A DNA stretch of 64,000 nucleotides from an uncultured Acidobacteriota bacterium (GTDB taxonomy: Bacteria; Acidobacteriota; Thermoanaerobaculia; Gp7-AA8), in contig CALMZP010000147.1 of the NCBI GenBank assembly GCA_937870635.1, positions 62,001-126,000 of the forward strand. Direction: 5' to 3'. The notes under the pieces are model-generated. The model made no database searches, was not told the origin of the DNA, and saw only the letters and a list, made by a program, of their open reading frames with translations. Below, one piece after another: positions 16,090 to 24,190 of the stretch; positions within the stretch are counted from its first letter, which is position 1, and the number at the start of each line of letters is the position of its first letter. The position numbers and the translations under genes are program-made.

Positions 16090-17895
16090 TCAGATCCCGG
16101 TCACCCGCACCACTTCCTCGAACGTGGTGATGCCCTCGGCCAGTTTGCGGAGTGCGGACTGCCGCAGCGTGCGCATGCCCCGCTTGATGGCCATGTCCTT
16201 GATCTTCAGGAAATCCTCGGAATGATCGATCAGGTCGCGAATGGCGTTGTCCACCGGCAGAATCTCGAAGATCCCCGTGCGGCCAAAGTAGCCCGTGTTG
16301 CGGCAGCGGATGCACCCTGCCCCTTCCTTGACGATGATCCGCTTCCCCGGCGGCGCCTGGAGATTGAGCATGGCCGCTTCTTCGACAGTGAGCGGCCGGT
16401 TGCGCTTGCAGTCGTCACAGATCTTGCGGACCAGGCGCTGCGCCATCGTGCCGATGACGCTCGAGGAGATCAGGAAGGGCTGGATACCGAGGTCGATGAG
16501 TCGTGTGATCGAGCTGGCCGAGTCGTTGGTGTGGAGCGTCGAGAAGACGAGATGGCCGGTGAGCGCGGCCTGGATCGCGTTCTGCGCGGTTTCCTGATCG
16601 CGGATCTCGCCCACCATGATGATGTCCGGATCCTGCCGAAGGATCGTGCGCAGCGCCGACGCGAACGTGATCCCGATCTTGTTCTGCACCGACGTCTGGT
16701 TGAAGTCGTCGTACACCATTTCGATCGGATCTTCGATCGTGGTGATGTTGATCTCCGGCGACGCCAGGACCTTCAGTGCCGAGTAGAGCGTGACCGTCTT
16801 GCCCGAACCCGTCGGGCCGGTGACGAGAATGATTCCGTGCGGTCGCTCGATCCAGTCGTGGAACGTCTTCAGCTCGTCCTCGTAGAAGCCGAGCTCGGAG
16901 AGGCTCTTGATGAGGATGTCCGGATCGAAGATGCGCATGACCATCTTCTCGCCGAACGCGGTCGGCAGAGTGGAGACGCGAAGCTCGATCTCCTTCCCTT
17001 CGTGTTCCGTCTTGATCCGGCCGTCCTGGGGGCGGCGCTTCTCGGCGATGTCCATGCGGCACATCGTCTTGAGGCGCGACGTGATCGCGAGATTGACGAG
17101 GCGGGGCACGCGCTGAATCTCGTGCAGCACACCATCGATGCGGAAGCGGATCAGCGCCAGCTCTCGCTTCGGCTCGATGTGGATGTCCGAGGCGCGGGAG
17201 TCGTAGGCGTGCTGAAGGAGGTAGTCGACCGCGTTGACGATGTGCTGGTCGCTCGACTCGATGTCGGATCCCGATTTCAGCTTGACGTACTGTTCGAGAT
17301 TGCTGAGATCGATCGCGCCCTTGGTGAGATCGCGCTCCGCCTTGGTGACCGCGCTGCGGAACCCGTACTGCTCGGTGATCACACCCATGACGTCCGACTC
17401 GGCTGAGACGACGAGCTCGATCTCCTGCTTCGCCATGGGGCGATAGGAGTCGATGGCCTGGTTGTCGAACGGGTTGACGACCGCCACGACGAGCTTTCCG
17501 TCGCGGACGGCCACCGGCACCATCCTGTTCTTGCGCGCGAAGGGACGGGAGATCTTCTTCTCGATCATCTCCACGTCGAGCTTGAGGGGATCGACCTTGA
17601 AGAAGGGCAGCCGCGCGTCTTCGGCGATGAGTCTGGCCAGAAGGAAGTCATCGATGCGCGTGGAGTTGCCGCTCGCGTCGGTGAGATTCATCGAGGCGAG
17701 GGCCTTGAACGGGCTGGCATCCTCGTCGGCGCGCCCTTTTGCCTTCGCGTGGGCGCGGAACTGCGCGTCGAGCTTGTCCACCTCGGCCTTCTGGCGCTCG
17801 TCGATGAATCCGGCGTTCTTCAGGAGCTCGCCTAGATACGCGACGGTGATCTCCCGTGACTGCCGCGGGATCGGCACGGAGGTGAGCGTGGACAT
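16090..17895 (-). CDS. Type II secretion/type IV pilus ATPase (GspE/PilB family)
   Basis: Second extension-type motor ATPase, 601 aa, without a GAF domain. Order: N-terminal MshEN-like domain about 10-190, catalytic domain about 220-590 with GPTGSGKT Walker A, IIMVGEIRD Walker B, STLHTNDSA His box, and zinc cysteines CDDC...CIRC. It resembles PilB/GspE more than PilT (Asp-box and tetracysteine present). With two such ATPases in one window, one may serve type IV pili and the other a type II-like secretion system; sequence alone does not say which. Confidence 0.92.
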   Translation of the reverse strand: MSTLTSVPIPRQSREITVAYLGELLKNAGFIDERQKAEVDKLDAQFRAHAKAKGRADEDASPFKALASMNLTDASGNSTRIDDFLLARLIAEDARLPFFKVDPLKLDVEMIEKKISRPFARKNRMVPVAVRDGKLVVAVVNPFDNQAIDSYRPMAKQEIELVVSAESDVMGVITEQYGFRSAVTKAERDLTKGAIDLSNLEQYVKLKSGSDIESSDQHIVNAVDYLLQHAYDSRASDIHIEPKRELALIRFRIDGVLHEIQRVPRLVNLAITSRLKTMCRMDIAEKRRPQDGRIKTEHEGKEIELRVSTLPTAFGEKMVMRIFDPDILIKSLSELGFYEDELKTFHDWIERPHGIILVTGPTGSGKTVTLYSALKVLASPEINITTIEDPIEMVYDDFNQTSVQNKIGITFASALRTILRQDPDIIMVGEIRDQETAQNAIQAALTGHLVFSTLHTNDSASSITRLIDLGIQPFLISSSVIGTMAQRLVRKICDDCKRNRPLTVEEAAMLNLQAPPGKRIIVKEGAGCIRCRNTGYFGRTGIFEILPVDNAIRDLIDHSEDFLKIKDMAIKRGMRTLRQSALRKLAEGITTFEEVVRVTGI

Positions 17896-17905
17896 GGCCG
17901 TCAGT

Positions 17906-19105
17906 TTACGCCGCGTGGACCTGCAGCAGAAAGCCCTTCAGGTACTCGCTCTCCGGGCAGTACAGCGAGACGGGGTGGTCGATTCCAGCCGTCAGCCGCC
18001 GGACGATGGAGATGCGCCGCCGGGCATCGAGGGCCGCGGAGAAAATCACCTTCTGGAAGAGCTCGAGTGACATGTGACCCGAGCAGGAGAAGGTCATCAT
18101 GAATCCTTCGTTCTCGACCATCTTCATCGCGAAAAGATTCACATCCTTGTAGCCGCGCGCGGCGCGCTCCACTTCGCCGCGGTTCTTCGCGAAGGCCGGC
18201 GGGTCGCAGATCAGGAGGCCAGCGGTCTGACCCGCCGAGCCTCGCTCGCGTACGAACCCGAAGGCGTCCCCGACTGTGAAGCGGGCGCGATCTTCCGTTC
18301 CGTTGAGCGCGTGATTGCGCCGGGCAAACTCGATTGCGCCGGCCGATACGTCGACGTTCTCCACGTCCGTCGCGCCCCCGGCCGCCGCGTACACGCCGAA
18401 GGCGCCGGTGTAGGAAAAGAGGTTGATGACGCTCCGGCCGTGCGCGAGATCGCGGGCAATCGATCGGTTCTCGCGCTGGTCGAGGAAGAACCCGGTCTTC
18501 TGTCCTTCGCGAGGATCGACCTCGAAGCGGATACCTCCTTCCTCGATGATCGTGTGCGGCTCCCCTTCTCCTTCCGATTGCGGTTCGAGCGGGAGCTGCT
18601 CGATCTTCCGGGCCGGCAGGTCGTTCTTGAAGTAGATGATGCGCGGCTTCACCGCTTCGCGCAGCGCGTCGACGACCAGAGGTTTCAGTTTCTCGAGCCC
18701 GGCGTTCGCGATCTCGACGACCACCACGTCGCCGTACCGATCCACGACCAGTCCACTGAGCTCGTCCCCCTCGGCGTGAATGAGACGCGCGGCCGTATTG
18801 CCGTCACGGAGAATCGGATCACGCCGGCGAACGGCGGCGATGATGCGCGAGCGCAGCGTCTCGGCGGTCAGAGGCTCATCGTCGAACGTCAGCGCGCGCA
18901 GGCGGATCTGCGAATGCGCCGAATAGAGGCCGGATGCGACACGCCGCCCGCTTGCGTCGACGAGATCGGCGATCGCCGCCGCCGCGGGACCGCTCTCACG
19001 CCCGATCGCGCCGGCAAAGATCCACGGGTGCCGGTGCGCAAGCATCCGCTCCTTCCCCGGCTTGAGCGAGAGCTGGCGGCGATTTTCGGTTGCGAAAAGG
19101 GTCAT
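17906..19105 (-). CDS. rlmI: Class I rRNA methyltransferase, RlmI/RlmKL-like
   Basis: SAM-dependent methyltransferase predicted to make m5C in 23S rRNA. The 399-aa protein has an N-terminal PUA domain (about 10-90, KPGKERMLAHRHPWIFAGAI), an EEHEB-like middle region, and a Rossmann MTase with KTGFFLDQRENR, VINLFSYTGAFGVYAA and catalytic-loop LLICDPPAFAK. All landmarks of the RlmI group are present; the exact target base is inferred. A heptamer array abuts the start codon (3 bases away), leaving no visible Shine-Dalgarno. Confidence 0.85.
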   Translation of the reverse strand: MTLFATENRRQLSLKPGKERMLAHRHPWIFAGAIGRESGPAAAAIADLVDASGRRVASGLYSAHSQIRLRALTFDDEPLTAETLRSRIIAAVRRRDPILRDGNTAARLIHAEGDELSGLVVDRYGDVVVVEIANAGLEKLKPLVVDALREAVKPRIIYFKNDLPARKIEQLPLEPQSEGEGEPHTIIEEGGIRFEVDPREGQKTGFFLDQRENRSIARDLAHGRSVINLFSYTGAFGVYAAAGGATDVENVDVSAGAIEFARRNHALNGTEDRARFTVGDAFGFVRERGSAGQTAGLLICDPPAFAKNRGEVERAARGYKDVNLFAMKMVENEGFMMTFSCSGHMSLELFQKVIFSAALDARRRISIVRRLTAGIDHPVSLYCPESEYLKGFLLQVHAA

Positions 19106-19107
19106 AT

Positions 19108-19387
19108 GAACGATGAAATGAACGATGAACGAAACGAGCCCACGTCACCCTGAGGCGCGAAGACGCCGAAGGGCCTCAAGATGCGTAACCTGACGTCCAA
19201 TGCCCGCGCTTCGCCGGCTCAGGATGACGTGAACAGCGAGCGCCGCGAGCTTCAAGTTCCTTATATGCGTTGCGCCCCCCAACCCCCAGGTCCCTCGCTC
19301 ACGCTCGGGATGACAATCGGTGAGATTCCTTCATCCTTCATCCTTCATCCTTCATCCTTACTTCTCATCGTTCATCGTTCATCGTTC
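19108..19387. repeat. Composite repeat: GTTCATC arms around two palindromic modules
   Basis: Outer arms: GAACGATGAAATGAACGATG at 19108 and CATCGTTCATCGTTCATCGTTC at 19366-19387. Inside are a CACGTCACCCTGAGGCGCG...CGCCGGCTCAGGATGACGTG palindrome (19140-19229), a GGTCCCTCGCTCACGCTCGGGATGAC block (19292-19316) and a CATCCTT tandem (19331-19359). The whole 300-bp divergent gap between the rRNA methyltransferase and YbjN genes is repeat DNA. Confidence 0.85.
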
Positions 19388-19390
19388 GCC

Positions 19391-19396
19391 TATAAT
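19391..19396 (+). promoter_or_regulatory. Consensus -10 hexamer TATAAT, 10 bases before an ATG
   Basis: A perfect TATAAT lies at 19391-19396 and the next gene starts at 19407. Transcription from here would give a leaderless or near-leaderless mRNA. The -35 position falls inside the GTTCATC heptamer array, with no good TTGACA match. Confidence 0.55.
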
Positions 19397-19406
19397 GTGA
19401 GTCCTG

Positions 19407-19898
19407 ATGGCAGCCCGTGAAAAACAGTTCCACACGCAGTGCCAGGAAGAAGTCTACCGCCAGGTGAAGACCTACCTCGACGAGCTCGTCGACGAGCACT
19501 TCGACGACGCCAGCCACTGCGACTTCTACCTCAAATACGGATCGACCGTCCTTGAAATCTCCATCAACCCATGGGAAGAAGATGACGCGGTCATCGAAGT
19601 GCTGGCCTTCTGCGTCAAAGGGTGCCAGCCGACGCTCGAGCTCCTGCAGGAGCTTCTCGAGCTGAACACCGAGATCCTCCTCGGCGCCTTCAGCATGGTC
19701 GGCGACGAGATCTTCTTCTCCCACTCGTTCCTCGGCCGGAGGCTCCGCCCCGAACAGCTCATCGCCTCGCTGGACATGGTGGCCAGCACGTCCGATGAGT
19801 ATGACGAACAGATCGTGTCCAAATACGGCGGCGAGACCGCGCTGGAGCGTCTCCGGGGCCAGCGCCAGCCCCTGATGTCGGGCTCGCCCCACAATTGA
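19407..19898 (+). CDS. YbjN-domain / type III secretion chaperone-fold protein
   Basis: Cytoplasmic 163-aa protein with the alpha-beta(3)-alpha-beta(2)-alpha pattern of YbjN-like proteins: a helical start (VYRQVKTYLDELVDEHFDD), strands TVLEISINPWEEDDAVIEVLAFC, the helix ELLQELLELNTEILLGAFSM, then EIFFSHSFLGRRL and a final helix. Role unknown; related folds chaperone or buffer partner proteins. It lies four bases upstream of, or overlapping, the lipoprotein gene, depending on that gene's start. Confidence 0.65.
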   Translation: MAAREKQFHTQCQEEVYRQVKTYLDELVDEHFDDASHCDFYLKYGSTVLEISINPWEEDDAVIEVLAFCVKGCQPTLELLQELLELNTEILLGAFSMVGDEIFFSHSFLGRRLRPEQLIASLDMVASTSDEYDEQIVSKYGGETALERLRGQRQPLMSGSPHN

Positions 19899-19936
19899 CT
19901 GAACAAGCGGCACATCGATTGCTTTTTAGTGCGGTG

Positions 19937-20563
19937 ATGATGAAGAGAGCGGGAGCGTGGTTGGGCGGTTCTCTCCTTGCGGTCGTGCTCGCTACCGGCT
20001 GCACCGGCGGCCAGGAAAGCACGGCCGCTGAAGAAACGAACCCAGCCGCCAACAGCATCACCGAGTCCGAGCCCCAGGAAAGCGTGAACGCCCGGTCGAC
20101 CCTCAAGTCGATCAGCCCGACGATCCCCCTGTATGCCGGCGCGCGCTATCGCGACGACCTGACCCGCCGCGACGCGGTGATGGTCCGCAGCCGGTACGGA
20201 TCGGAGGCCACGGTCTACACGCTCGCCACCAACGACTCGTTTCCGCAGGTCTACCACTACTACACGACCTACCTGGCGCAGTTCCGCGCCTTCCCCGCGC
20301 AGGCAACTTACCCGCGTGAGGGACAGGACTGGCGAACCCTCGAAGTCGTGCTGAACGAGGCGATGCAGGACCCGTTCATCCCCGGAGCCGCGCTGAACAT
20401 GGCAGGCAAACGGGTGATCCTCCAGGTCGCCGAGACCGAGGCGGAGCCGAAGACCGTGATCCGCTACATCGTTGCGCCGGGTGGCGCCCCGATGGCGCAG
20501 CCCGCCGTCACCGCCGCCGCGGGAGCCGCCGCCGCACCTGCTGGTCCCGAAGCAGCCGAGTAG
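19937..20563 (+). CDS. Lipoprotein of unknown function
   Basis: Predicted lipoprotein: MMKRAGAWLGGSLLAVVLATGC gives a signal sequence with lipobox LATGC (Cys22). A roughly 150-residue domain follows (IPLYAGARYRDDLTR, YTLATNDSFPQVYHYYTTYL, KRVILQVAETEAEPKTVIRY) and a low-complexity Ala/Pro tail. ATG 19937 is preferred; the frame is also open from TTG 19895, which overlaps the previous stop. Family not recognised. UspA follows 20 bases downstream. Confidence 0.72.
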   Translation: MMKRAGAWLGGSLLAVVLATGCTGGQESTAAEETNPAANSITESEPQESVNARSTLKSISPTIPLYAGARYRDDLTRRDAVMVRSRYGSEATVYTLATNDSFPQVYHYYTTYLAQFRAFPAQATYPREGQDWRTLEVVLNEAMQDPFIPGAALNMAGKRVILQVAETEAEPKTVIRYIVAPGGAPMAQPAVTAAAGAAAAPAGPEAAE

Positions 20564-20583
20564 TAGAGTGCTCTTGTCATCCG

Positions 20584-21387
20584 ATGTATCCGTTCCGCCG
20601 GATTCTCATCCCCACGGACTTTTCGACCGCCTCTGAGTGGGTCTTCGATGATGCTGTACGCATCGCCGGCACCACCGGCGCGGAGATCGTCATCCTGCAC
20701 ATCCGGATGACATGGGACAAACATCCGGACGAGCTCCGCTTTCCCGCCGACCCTCAGCTCTATGAATATGCCGAACGGCAGGAGCTCGAGCGCCTGCGCG
20801 ACTTCGTCCGCCGATCGAACGCCTCGGTGACGACACGGCTCGCGGTCAAGCAGGGGCCGCACGCCGGCGAGGAGATCTCCAGGTTCGTCGCCGCGCAGAA
20901 CATCGATCTCGTCGTGATCGCAACCCATGCGCGGCACCACGTGGCGCATCTGCTCATCGGGTCGACGACGCTGTCCATCGTCAACGATCCGACGACGCCC
21001 GTTCTGGCGATCCGCTACGGCATCCGCAAACGCGCGGGAGCCATGAAGAAGATCGTGGTTCCGGTACACCCCGGCCAGACATCCAACGCGGCTCTTGACC
21101 TGGCGCTGGCGGTAAGCGAGTCGCAGGGCGGCGAGCTGCACCTGGTGACGGTGTGTTCGGACGCTGACGCCCCGAAAGCGGAAGCGATGCTTCGGGATCT
21201 ATCGTCGCGCAGCGCCAATGTCCGTCAGGCCATCATCCGAGGCACCGACGTCGAGCGGGAGATCATCCGCCACGCGACGAAGACCGACGCCGACGTGATC
21301 TTCATCAACGCGCGCCAGCAGCTGACGGAGAAGAAGGTCAACATCGTCCGCCACGCGCCGACACCGGTGATGGTCGTCCCGGGATGA
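20584..21387 (+). CDS. Universal stress protein with two UspA domains
   Basis: Tandem UspA protein of 267 aa. Domain 1 (about 3-145): FRRILIPTDFSTASEWVFDDA ... LVVIATHARHHVAHLLIGSTT. Domain 2 (about 153-267): MKKIVVPVHPGQTSNAALDLAL ... DVIFINARQ with a degenerate ATP-loop. The first domain keeps a near-complete nucleotide-binding motif (G-x2-G-x9-G region reading THARHHVAHLLIGS), the second does not. Role in stress survival is inferred from family. Confidence 0.88.
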   Translation: MYPFRRILIPTDFSTASEWVFDDAVRIAGTTGAEIVILHIRMTWDKHPDELRFPADPQLYEYAERQELERLRDFVRRSNASVTTRLAVKQGPHAGEEISRFVAAQNIDLVVIATHARHHVAHLLIGSTTLSIVNDPTTPVLAIRYGIRKRAGAMKKIVVPVHPGQTSNAALDLALAVSESQGGELHLVTVCSDADAPKAEAMLRDLSSRSANVRQAIIRGTDVEREIIRHATKTDADVIFINARQQLTEKKVNIVRHAPTPVMVVPG

Positions 21388-21411
21388 CCGGCCTGTAATC
21401 CCGAAAAGCAA

Positions 21412-21495
21412 CCGCAGAGACGCAGAGGACGCAGAGTGGACGCAGAGCGTTCTGCACTTTCTCTGCGTCCCTCTGCGTCCTCTGCGTCTCTGCGG
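21412..21495. repeat. Long inverted repeat of GACGCAGAG units
   Basis: CCGCAGAGACGCAGAGGACG at the left and CGTCCTCTGCGTCTCTGCGG at the right. The outer stem is 25 bp and perfect, with a further inner GGACGCAGAG/CTCTGCGTCC stem offset by one base. Arms are built of 8-9-base GACGCAGAG-type units. Downstream of the UspA gene, it could act as its terminator. Confidence 0.9.
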
Positions 21496-21535
21496 TGAGC
21501 GTCGGCCGTCCGTCTATCTGTGATGAAATCCGATC

Positions 21536-21746
21536 ATGCTGAACATCCGCCACGCGTCCGAATCTGACCTTCCGCTCAGCGCGGATCGCCCGCGAGCGCG
21601 ACTGCGGCCGCCTGGAATGGTGGGTCCTCGACTGGAACGCCGACGCGATCGCGTTCTACAAGAAGCTCGGCGCCCTGCCGATGGACGAGTGGACGGTGTT
21701 CCGCATCACCGGCAGCGCGCTGGACGACCTGGCCGCGCAGGATTAG
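21536..21746 (+). pseudogene. GNAT acetyltransferase pseudogene with internal deletion
   Basis: The first codons read MLNIRHASESDLPL, a typical GNAT N-terminus. After about 21575 the reading shifts by one frame to RIARERDCGRLEWWVLDWNA, then DAIAFYKKLGALPMDEWT, then RITGSALDDLAAQD and a stop at 21744-21746, a typical GNAT C-terminus. About 85-90 middle residues, including most of the core strands and the acetyl-CoA loop, are missing. It cannot encode a working enzyme. Confidence 0.85.
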
Positions 21747-21803
21747 CGCGGAGCGCGGCAGCCTTGCTGCCGCTCAGGCTGGGCGCAGCTTGCTGCCCCC
21801 GGG
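21747..21803. repeat. GCGGCAGCNTTGCTGCCGC-type palindromic repeat
   Basis: GCGCGGCAGCCTTGCTGCCGC followed by GGGCGCAGCTTGCTGCCCC. The same GCAGCTTGCTGCC core recurs at 24746-24790. Non-coding. Confidence 0.75.
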
Positions 21804-21870
21804 CATGAAGAGGTTCAAGGTTCGAGGGAAGAGCGCGGGAGACGGGGGACGGGGACGGGGAGGGGGACGG

Positions 21871-21970
21871 GGGACGGGAATGGTGAATGTTGAGTGGTGA
21901 ATGGTAAATGGTGAAGGTCGTTCATTCACCATTCACCATTCAACATTCACCATGGACCATTCCCGTTCCC
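21871..21970. repeat. Heptamer inverted repeat, unit TGAATGG/TTCACCA
   Basis: The left arm reads GGGACGGGAATGGTGAATG, then GTTGAGTGGTGAATGGTAAA; the right arm reads TTCACCATTCACCATTCAAC, then ATTCACCATGGACCATTCCC. Period is seven in both arms. A G-rich GACGGGG tract (21836-21870) flanks the left and a TCCCTCTTCTCTCGTCTC tract the right. No gene is visible in the remaining bases up to the tRNA at 22073. Confidence 0.88.
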
Positions 21971-22072
21971 TCTTCTCTCGTCTCGAGGCCTCCAAGACGG
22001 CGGCAGCCAAGCTGGCGCACTCCAACCGGAATGGCCGGCATACCCGCGTGTTATTCTCCCCGCGCTTCCCGT

Positions 22073-22147
22073 GCGGGGTTAGCTCAGCGGTAGAGCATCT
22101 CGCTTACACCGAGGGGGTCGGGGGTTCGAATCCCTCACCCCGCACCA
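22073..22147 (+). tRNA. tRNA-Val (anticodon TAC)
   Basis: Complete cloverleaf: acceptor GCGGGGT/ACCCCGC, D-arm GCTC...GAGC, anticodon stem TCTCG/CGAGG with loop CTTACAC (anticodon TAC at 34-36), T-arm GGGGG-TTCGAAT-CCCTC, discriminator A and encoded CCA. An orphan receiver gene begins 12 bases after the CCA. Confidence 0.97.
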
Positions 22148-22159
22148 ATTGACGTAGCG

Positions 22160-22540
22160 ATGATCTCGTTCTTCAGGCGCAAATCCCGCGTGCTCGTTCT
22201 TGACGACGACGTCTCGATGCAGAAGCTCGTCTCGATGCTGCTCAAACGGGAGGGGCTGAAGGTCGACGTCGTCGACCATGGGAAGCAGGCTGTCGAAGCG
22301 GTCGACCGGACCAGCTACGACGCCATCCTCCTCGACCTGATGATGCCCCACGAAGGCGGCATGACCGTCATCAGTCACCTCAAGGAGAAGAATCCCGAGC
22401 TGCTCAAGCGGGTCATTCTTCTGACCGCGACGCCAAAAGCCGTTCTCAAGGGGATTGCCCGCGACGTGGCCGGCGTCGTGCGCAAGCCGTTCAAGCCCGA
22501 AGAACTGGTGGCGACGGTCCTCGACGTCCTGAAACGCTAA
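22160..22540 (+). CDS. Single-domain response regulator (receiver only)
   Basis: The 126-aa receiver has all pocket residues: LDDDVSM acid cluster, phosphoacceptor Asp in LLDLMMP, Thr in LLTATP and Lys in VRKPF. The short N-terminal MISFFRRKSR is basic. No output domain. It may share a transcript with tRNA-Val. Its TAA stop overlaps the TAG stop of the convergent gene (CTAA). Confidence 0.9.
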   Translation: MISFFRRKSRVLVLDDDVSMQKLVSMLLKREGLKVDVVDHGKQAVEAVDRTSYDAILLDLMMPHEGGMTVISHLKEKNPELLKRVILLTATPKAVLKGIARDVAGVVRKPFKPEELVATVLDVLKR

Positions 22541-22959
22541 ACGGCCAGCTTCTCGTCGAGACCCTGGGGCTCCTCCGGCGGTGCCGATACGTTCTGCACG
22601 CAGCTCTGGATCATGTCTGCGAGCTGCGTGAGGTTGCACGGCTTACGCAGGACGATCTGCACCAGATCGACATCGAGCGATCGCGCGGCGGACGGCTCTC
22701 CGACCATGAGGACGACCGGGCGCGATTCGCGATCCGACTTGCCGAGAAACTCAAGGACGCGCTCGGCTCCCCGGTCAGGCAGCACCAACCCCAGAAGGAC
22801 GACCGCATAGCTGCGCTGCCGCAGCAGGTCGAGCGCAGCGCCGCCGTCATCGACACTGTCGGCGTAGACATTTGCGTCCAGCAGGCGTTTCTGGATCTGC
22901 CGGCGAAGTCCGGGATCGCCATCGGCGAGAAGCACACGGTCGCTGAGAAGCGGGGCCAT
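22537..22959 (-). CDS. Degenerate receiver-domain protein lacking the phosphoacceptor Asp
   Basis: From ATG 22959 (MAPLLSDRVLLADGDPG) the 140-aa protein has a receiver fold: ADGD at the acid pocket, VVLLGLVLPDRG at the phosphorylation strand and VLRKPC near the end. Gly replaces the phosphoacceptor Asp (normally LLDLxLPD), while Lys is kept. It is therefore probably an unphosphorylated, pseudo-receiver binding module. The frame extends upstream to 23268, but that part overlaps the AI-2E transporter gene and looks like shadow. Confidence 0.75.
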   Translation of the reverse strand: MAPLLSDRVLLADGDPGLRRQIQKRLLDANVYADSVDDGGAALDLLRQRSYAVVLLGLVLPDRGAERVLEFLGKSDRESRPVVLMVGEPSAARSLDVDLVQIVLRKPCNLTQLADMIQSCVQNVSAPPEEPQGLDEKLAV

Positions 22960-23003
22960 CGAGCCCGGTCCATCGCAAACGACCTGCCAGTGTGAAAACG
23001 AGC

Positions 23004-24161
23004 TCAGCCGCCCGGTGCAGGGACGGTCGCAACCGTTCGTGCCGCAAACGCCCGCTTGTAGATGTCGAGAATGGTCATGAGCAGCGAAAAGACCAGTGGC
23101 CCGATCACCAGGCCGACGAATCCGAACGCCTGCAGGCCGCCGAGGACGGCGAACAGCAGCGGGATGGCCGGCAGCTGCGCTTTCCCCTGCATGGCCCATG
23201 GCCGCACCACGTTGTCGATGAGCGATACCGGCCCCACGCCCCAGATCGTGAGAAAGACAGCGTGCCACAGCGGGCGGTCACCCATCGTGGACGAGATGTA
23301 GAGAAAGATCGTCGCCGGCACCCACACCACCGCTGCTCCCACCATCGGGAGGAGCGACAGGATGGCCGCGACGGCACCCCAGAATCCCGCGCCGGGCACG
23401 TGTGCGATCGCCAGGCCGATCCCCGTCGCGAAACCCTGCGCGAGCGCGGTCATGATCTGGCCACGGAACGTCGCGTCGACGACATCGCGAAACTTCGCGA
23501 CGAATTCGCGATCGTACCGGTTGGGCAATGGCGACAGTTCCGTCAGCTCGCGGACGATGGCCTCCCCGTGCACATAGAAGAAATACGACGAGAGAAGCAC
23601 GAGAAAGAAACCGATCACCAGGCCGGCCAGTCCGCCGAGGACGGCCGCTCCGTGACGGGCAACCCACCCCGGTATGCGCTGAATGGCTGGAAGGATGAGC
23701 CGCTCGGGACTGATCGAAGCCGGATCGAAATTCGGCGCGATCCGGCGGATGAATTCCAGACGTGACGAGATGTCGATGCGCCGGAGCGTCGCCTGGGCAT
23801 CGCCCGACTGCAGGTTCTCGATCACCGTATTGGCCTGCTGCACGAGAAGGATCGACAGGATCAGCGCCGGCACGAACAGCAGAAAGGTGATTCCCACCAG
23901 CATGATTGCCGCTGACCACTCCGATCGTCCGCGCAGACGGATGCGCACGCGGCGGAAAATGGGGAACGTCAGGATGACCAGGATGGCCCCCAGAAGAACC
24001 GCCGTCATGAAGGGCCAGATGATCAGGAACGAGGCATAGAGAAGCGCCATGGCCAGCACGCCGAGGAAGATGATCGCGCCGACCCGCCATTCTCTCGATC
24101 GCGGCGGGTCGGATGCTGGCGTCGGGCCTGCGGCACCTTCTTCCGGCGTCAGGATGGTCAT
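23004..24161 (-). CDS. AI-2E/PerM family membrane transporter
   Basis: Polytopic inner-membrane protein of 385 aa with the PerM pattern: hydrophobic helices at about 27-75 (IIFLGVLAMALLYASFLI, FMTAVLLGAILVILTF) and 85-110, a soluble middle segment, then the conserved C-terminal helices (GFWGAVAAILSLLPMVGAAVVW, SLIDNVVRPWAM, AFGFVGLVIGPLVFSLLMTI). The substrate is unknown for most members. A homologous gene lies at 37555-38613. Divergent from rfbC with only about 30 bp between starts. Confidence 0.9.
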   Translation of the reverse strand: MTILTPEEGAAGPTPASDPPRSREWRVGAIIFLGVLAMALLYASFLIIWPFMTAVLLGAILVILTFPIFRRVRIRLRGRSEWSAAIMLVGITFLLFVPALILSILLVQQANTVIENLQSGDAQATLRRIDISSRLEFIRRIAPNFDPASISPERLILPAIQRIPGWVARHGAAVLGGLAGLVIGFFLVLLSSYFFYVHGEAIVRELTELSPLPNRYDREFVAKFRDVVDATFRGQIMTALAQGFATGIGLAIAHVPGAGFWGAVAAILSLLPMVGAAVVWVPATIFLYISSTMGDRPLWHAVFLTIWGVGPVSLIDNVVRPWAMQGKAQLPAIPLLFAVLGGLQAFGFVGLVIGPLVFSLLMTILDIYKRAFAARTVATVPAPGG

Positions 24162-24190
24162 GTCACGCGCCGTTGTATCATCCGCGCGCC

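Noticed and set aside
22959-23268. N-terminal extension of the degenerate receiver
   Set aside because: The Arg/His/Gly-rich reading overlaps the AI-2E gene coding on the same strand in another frame, and homology starts at the internal ATG 22959.
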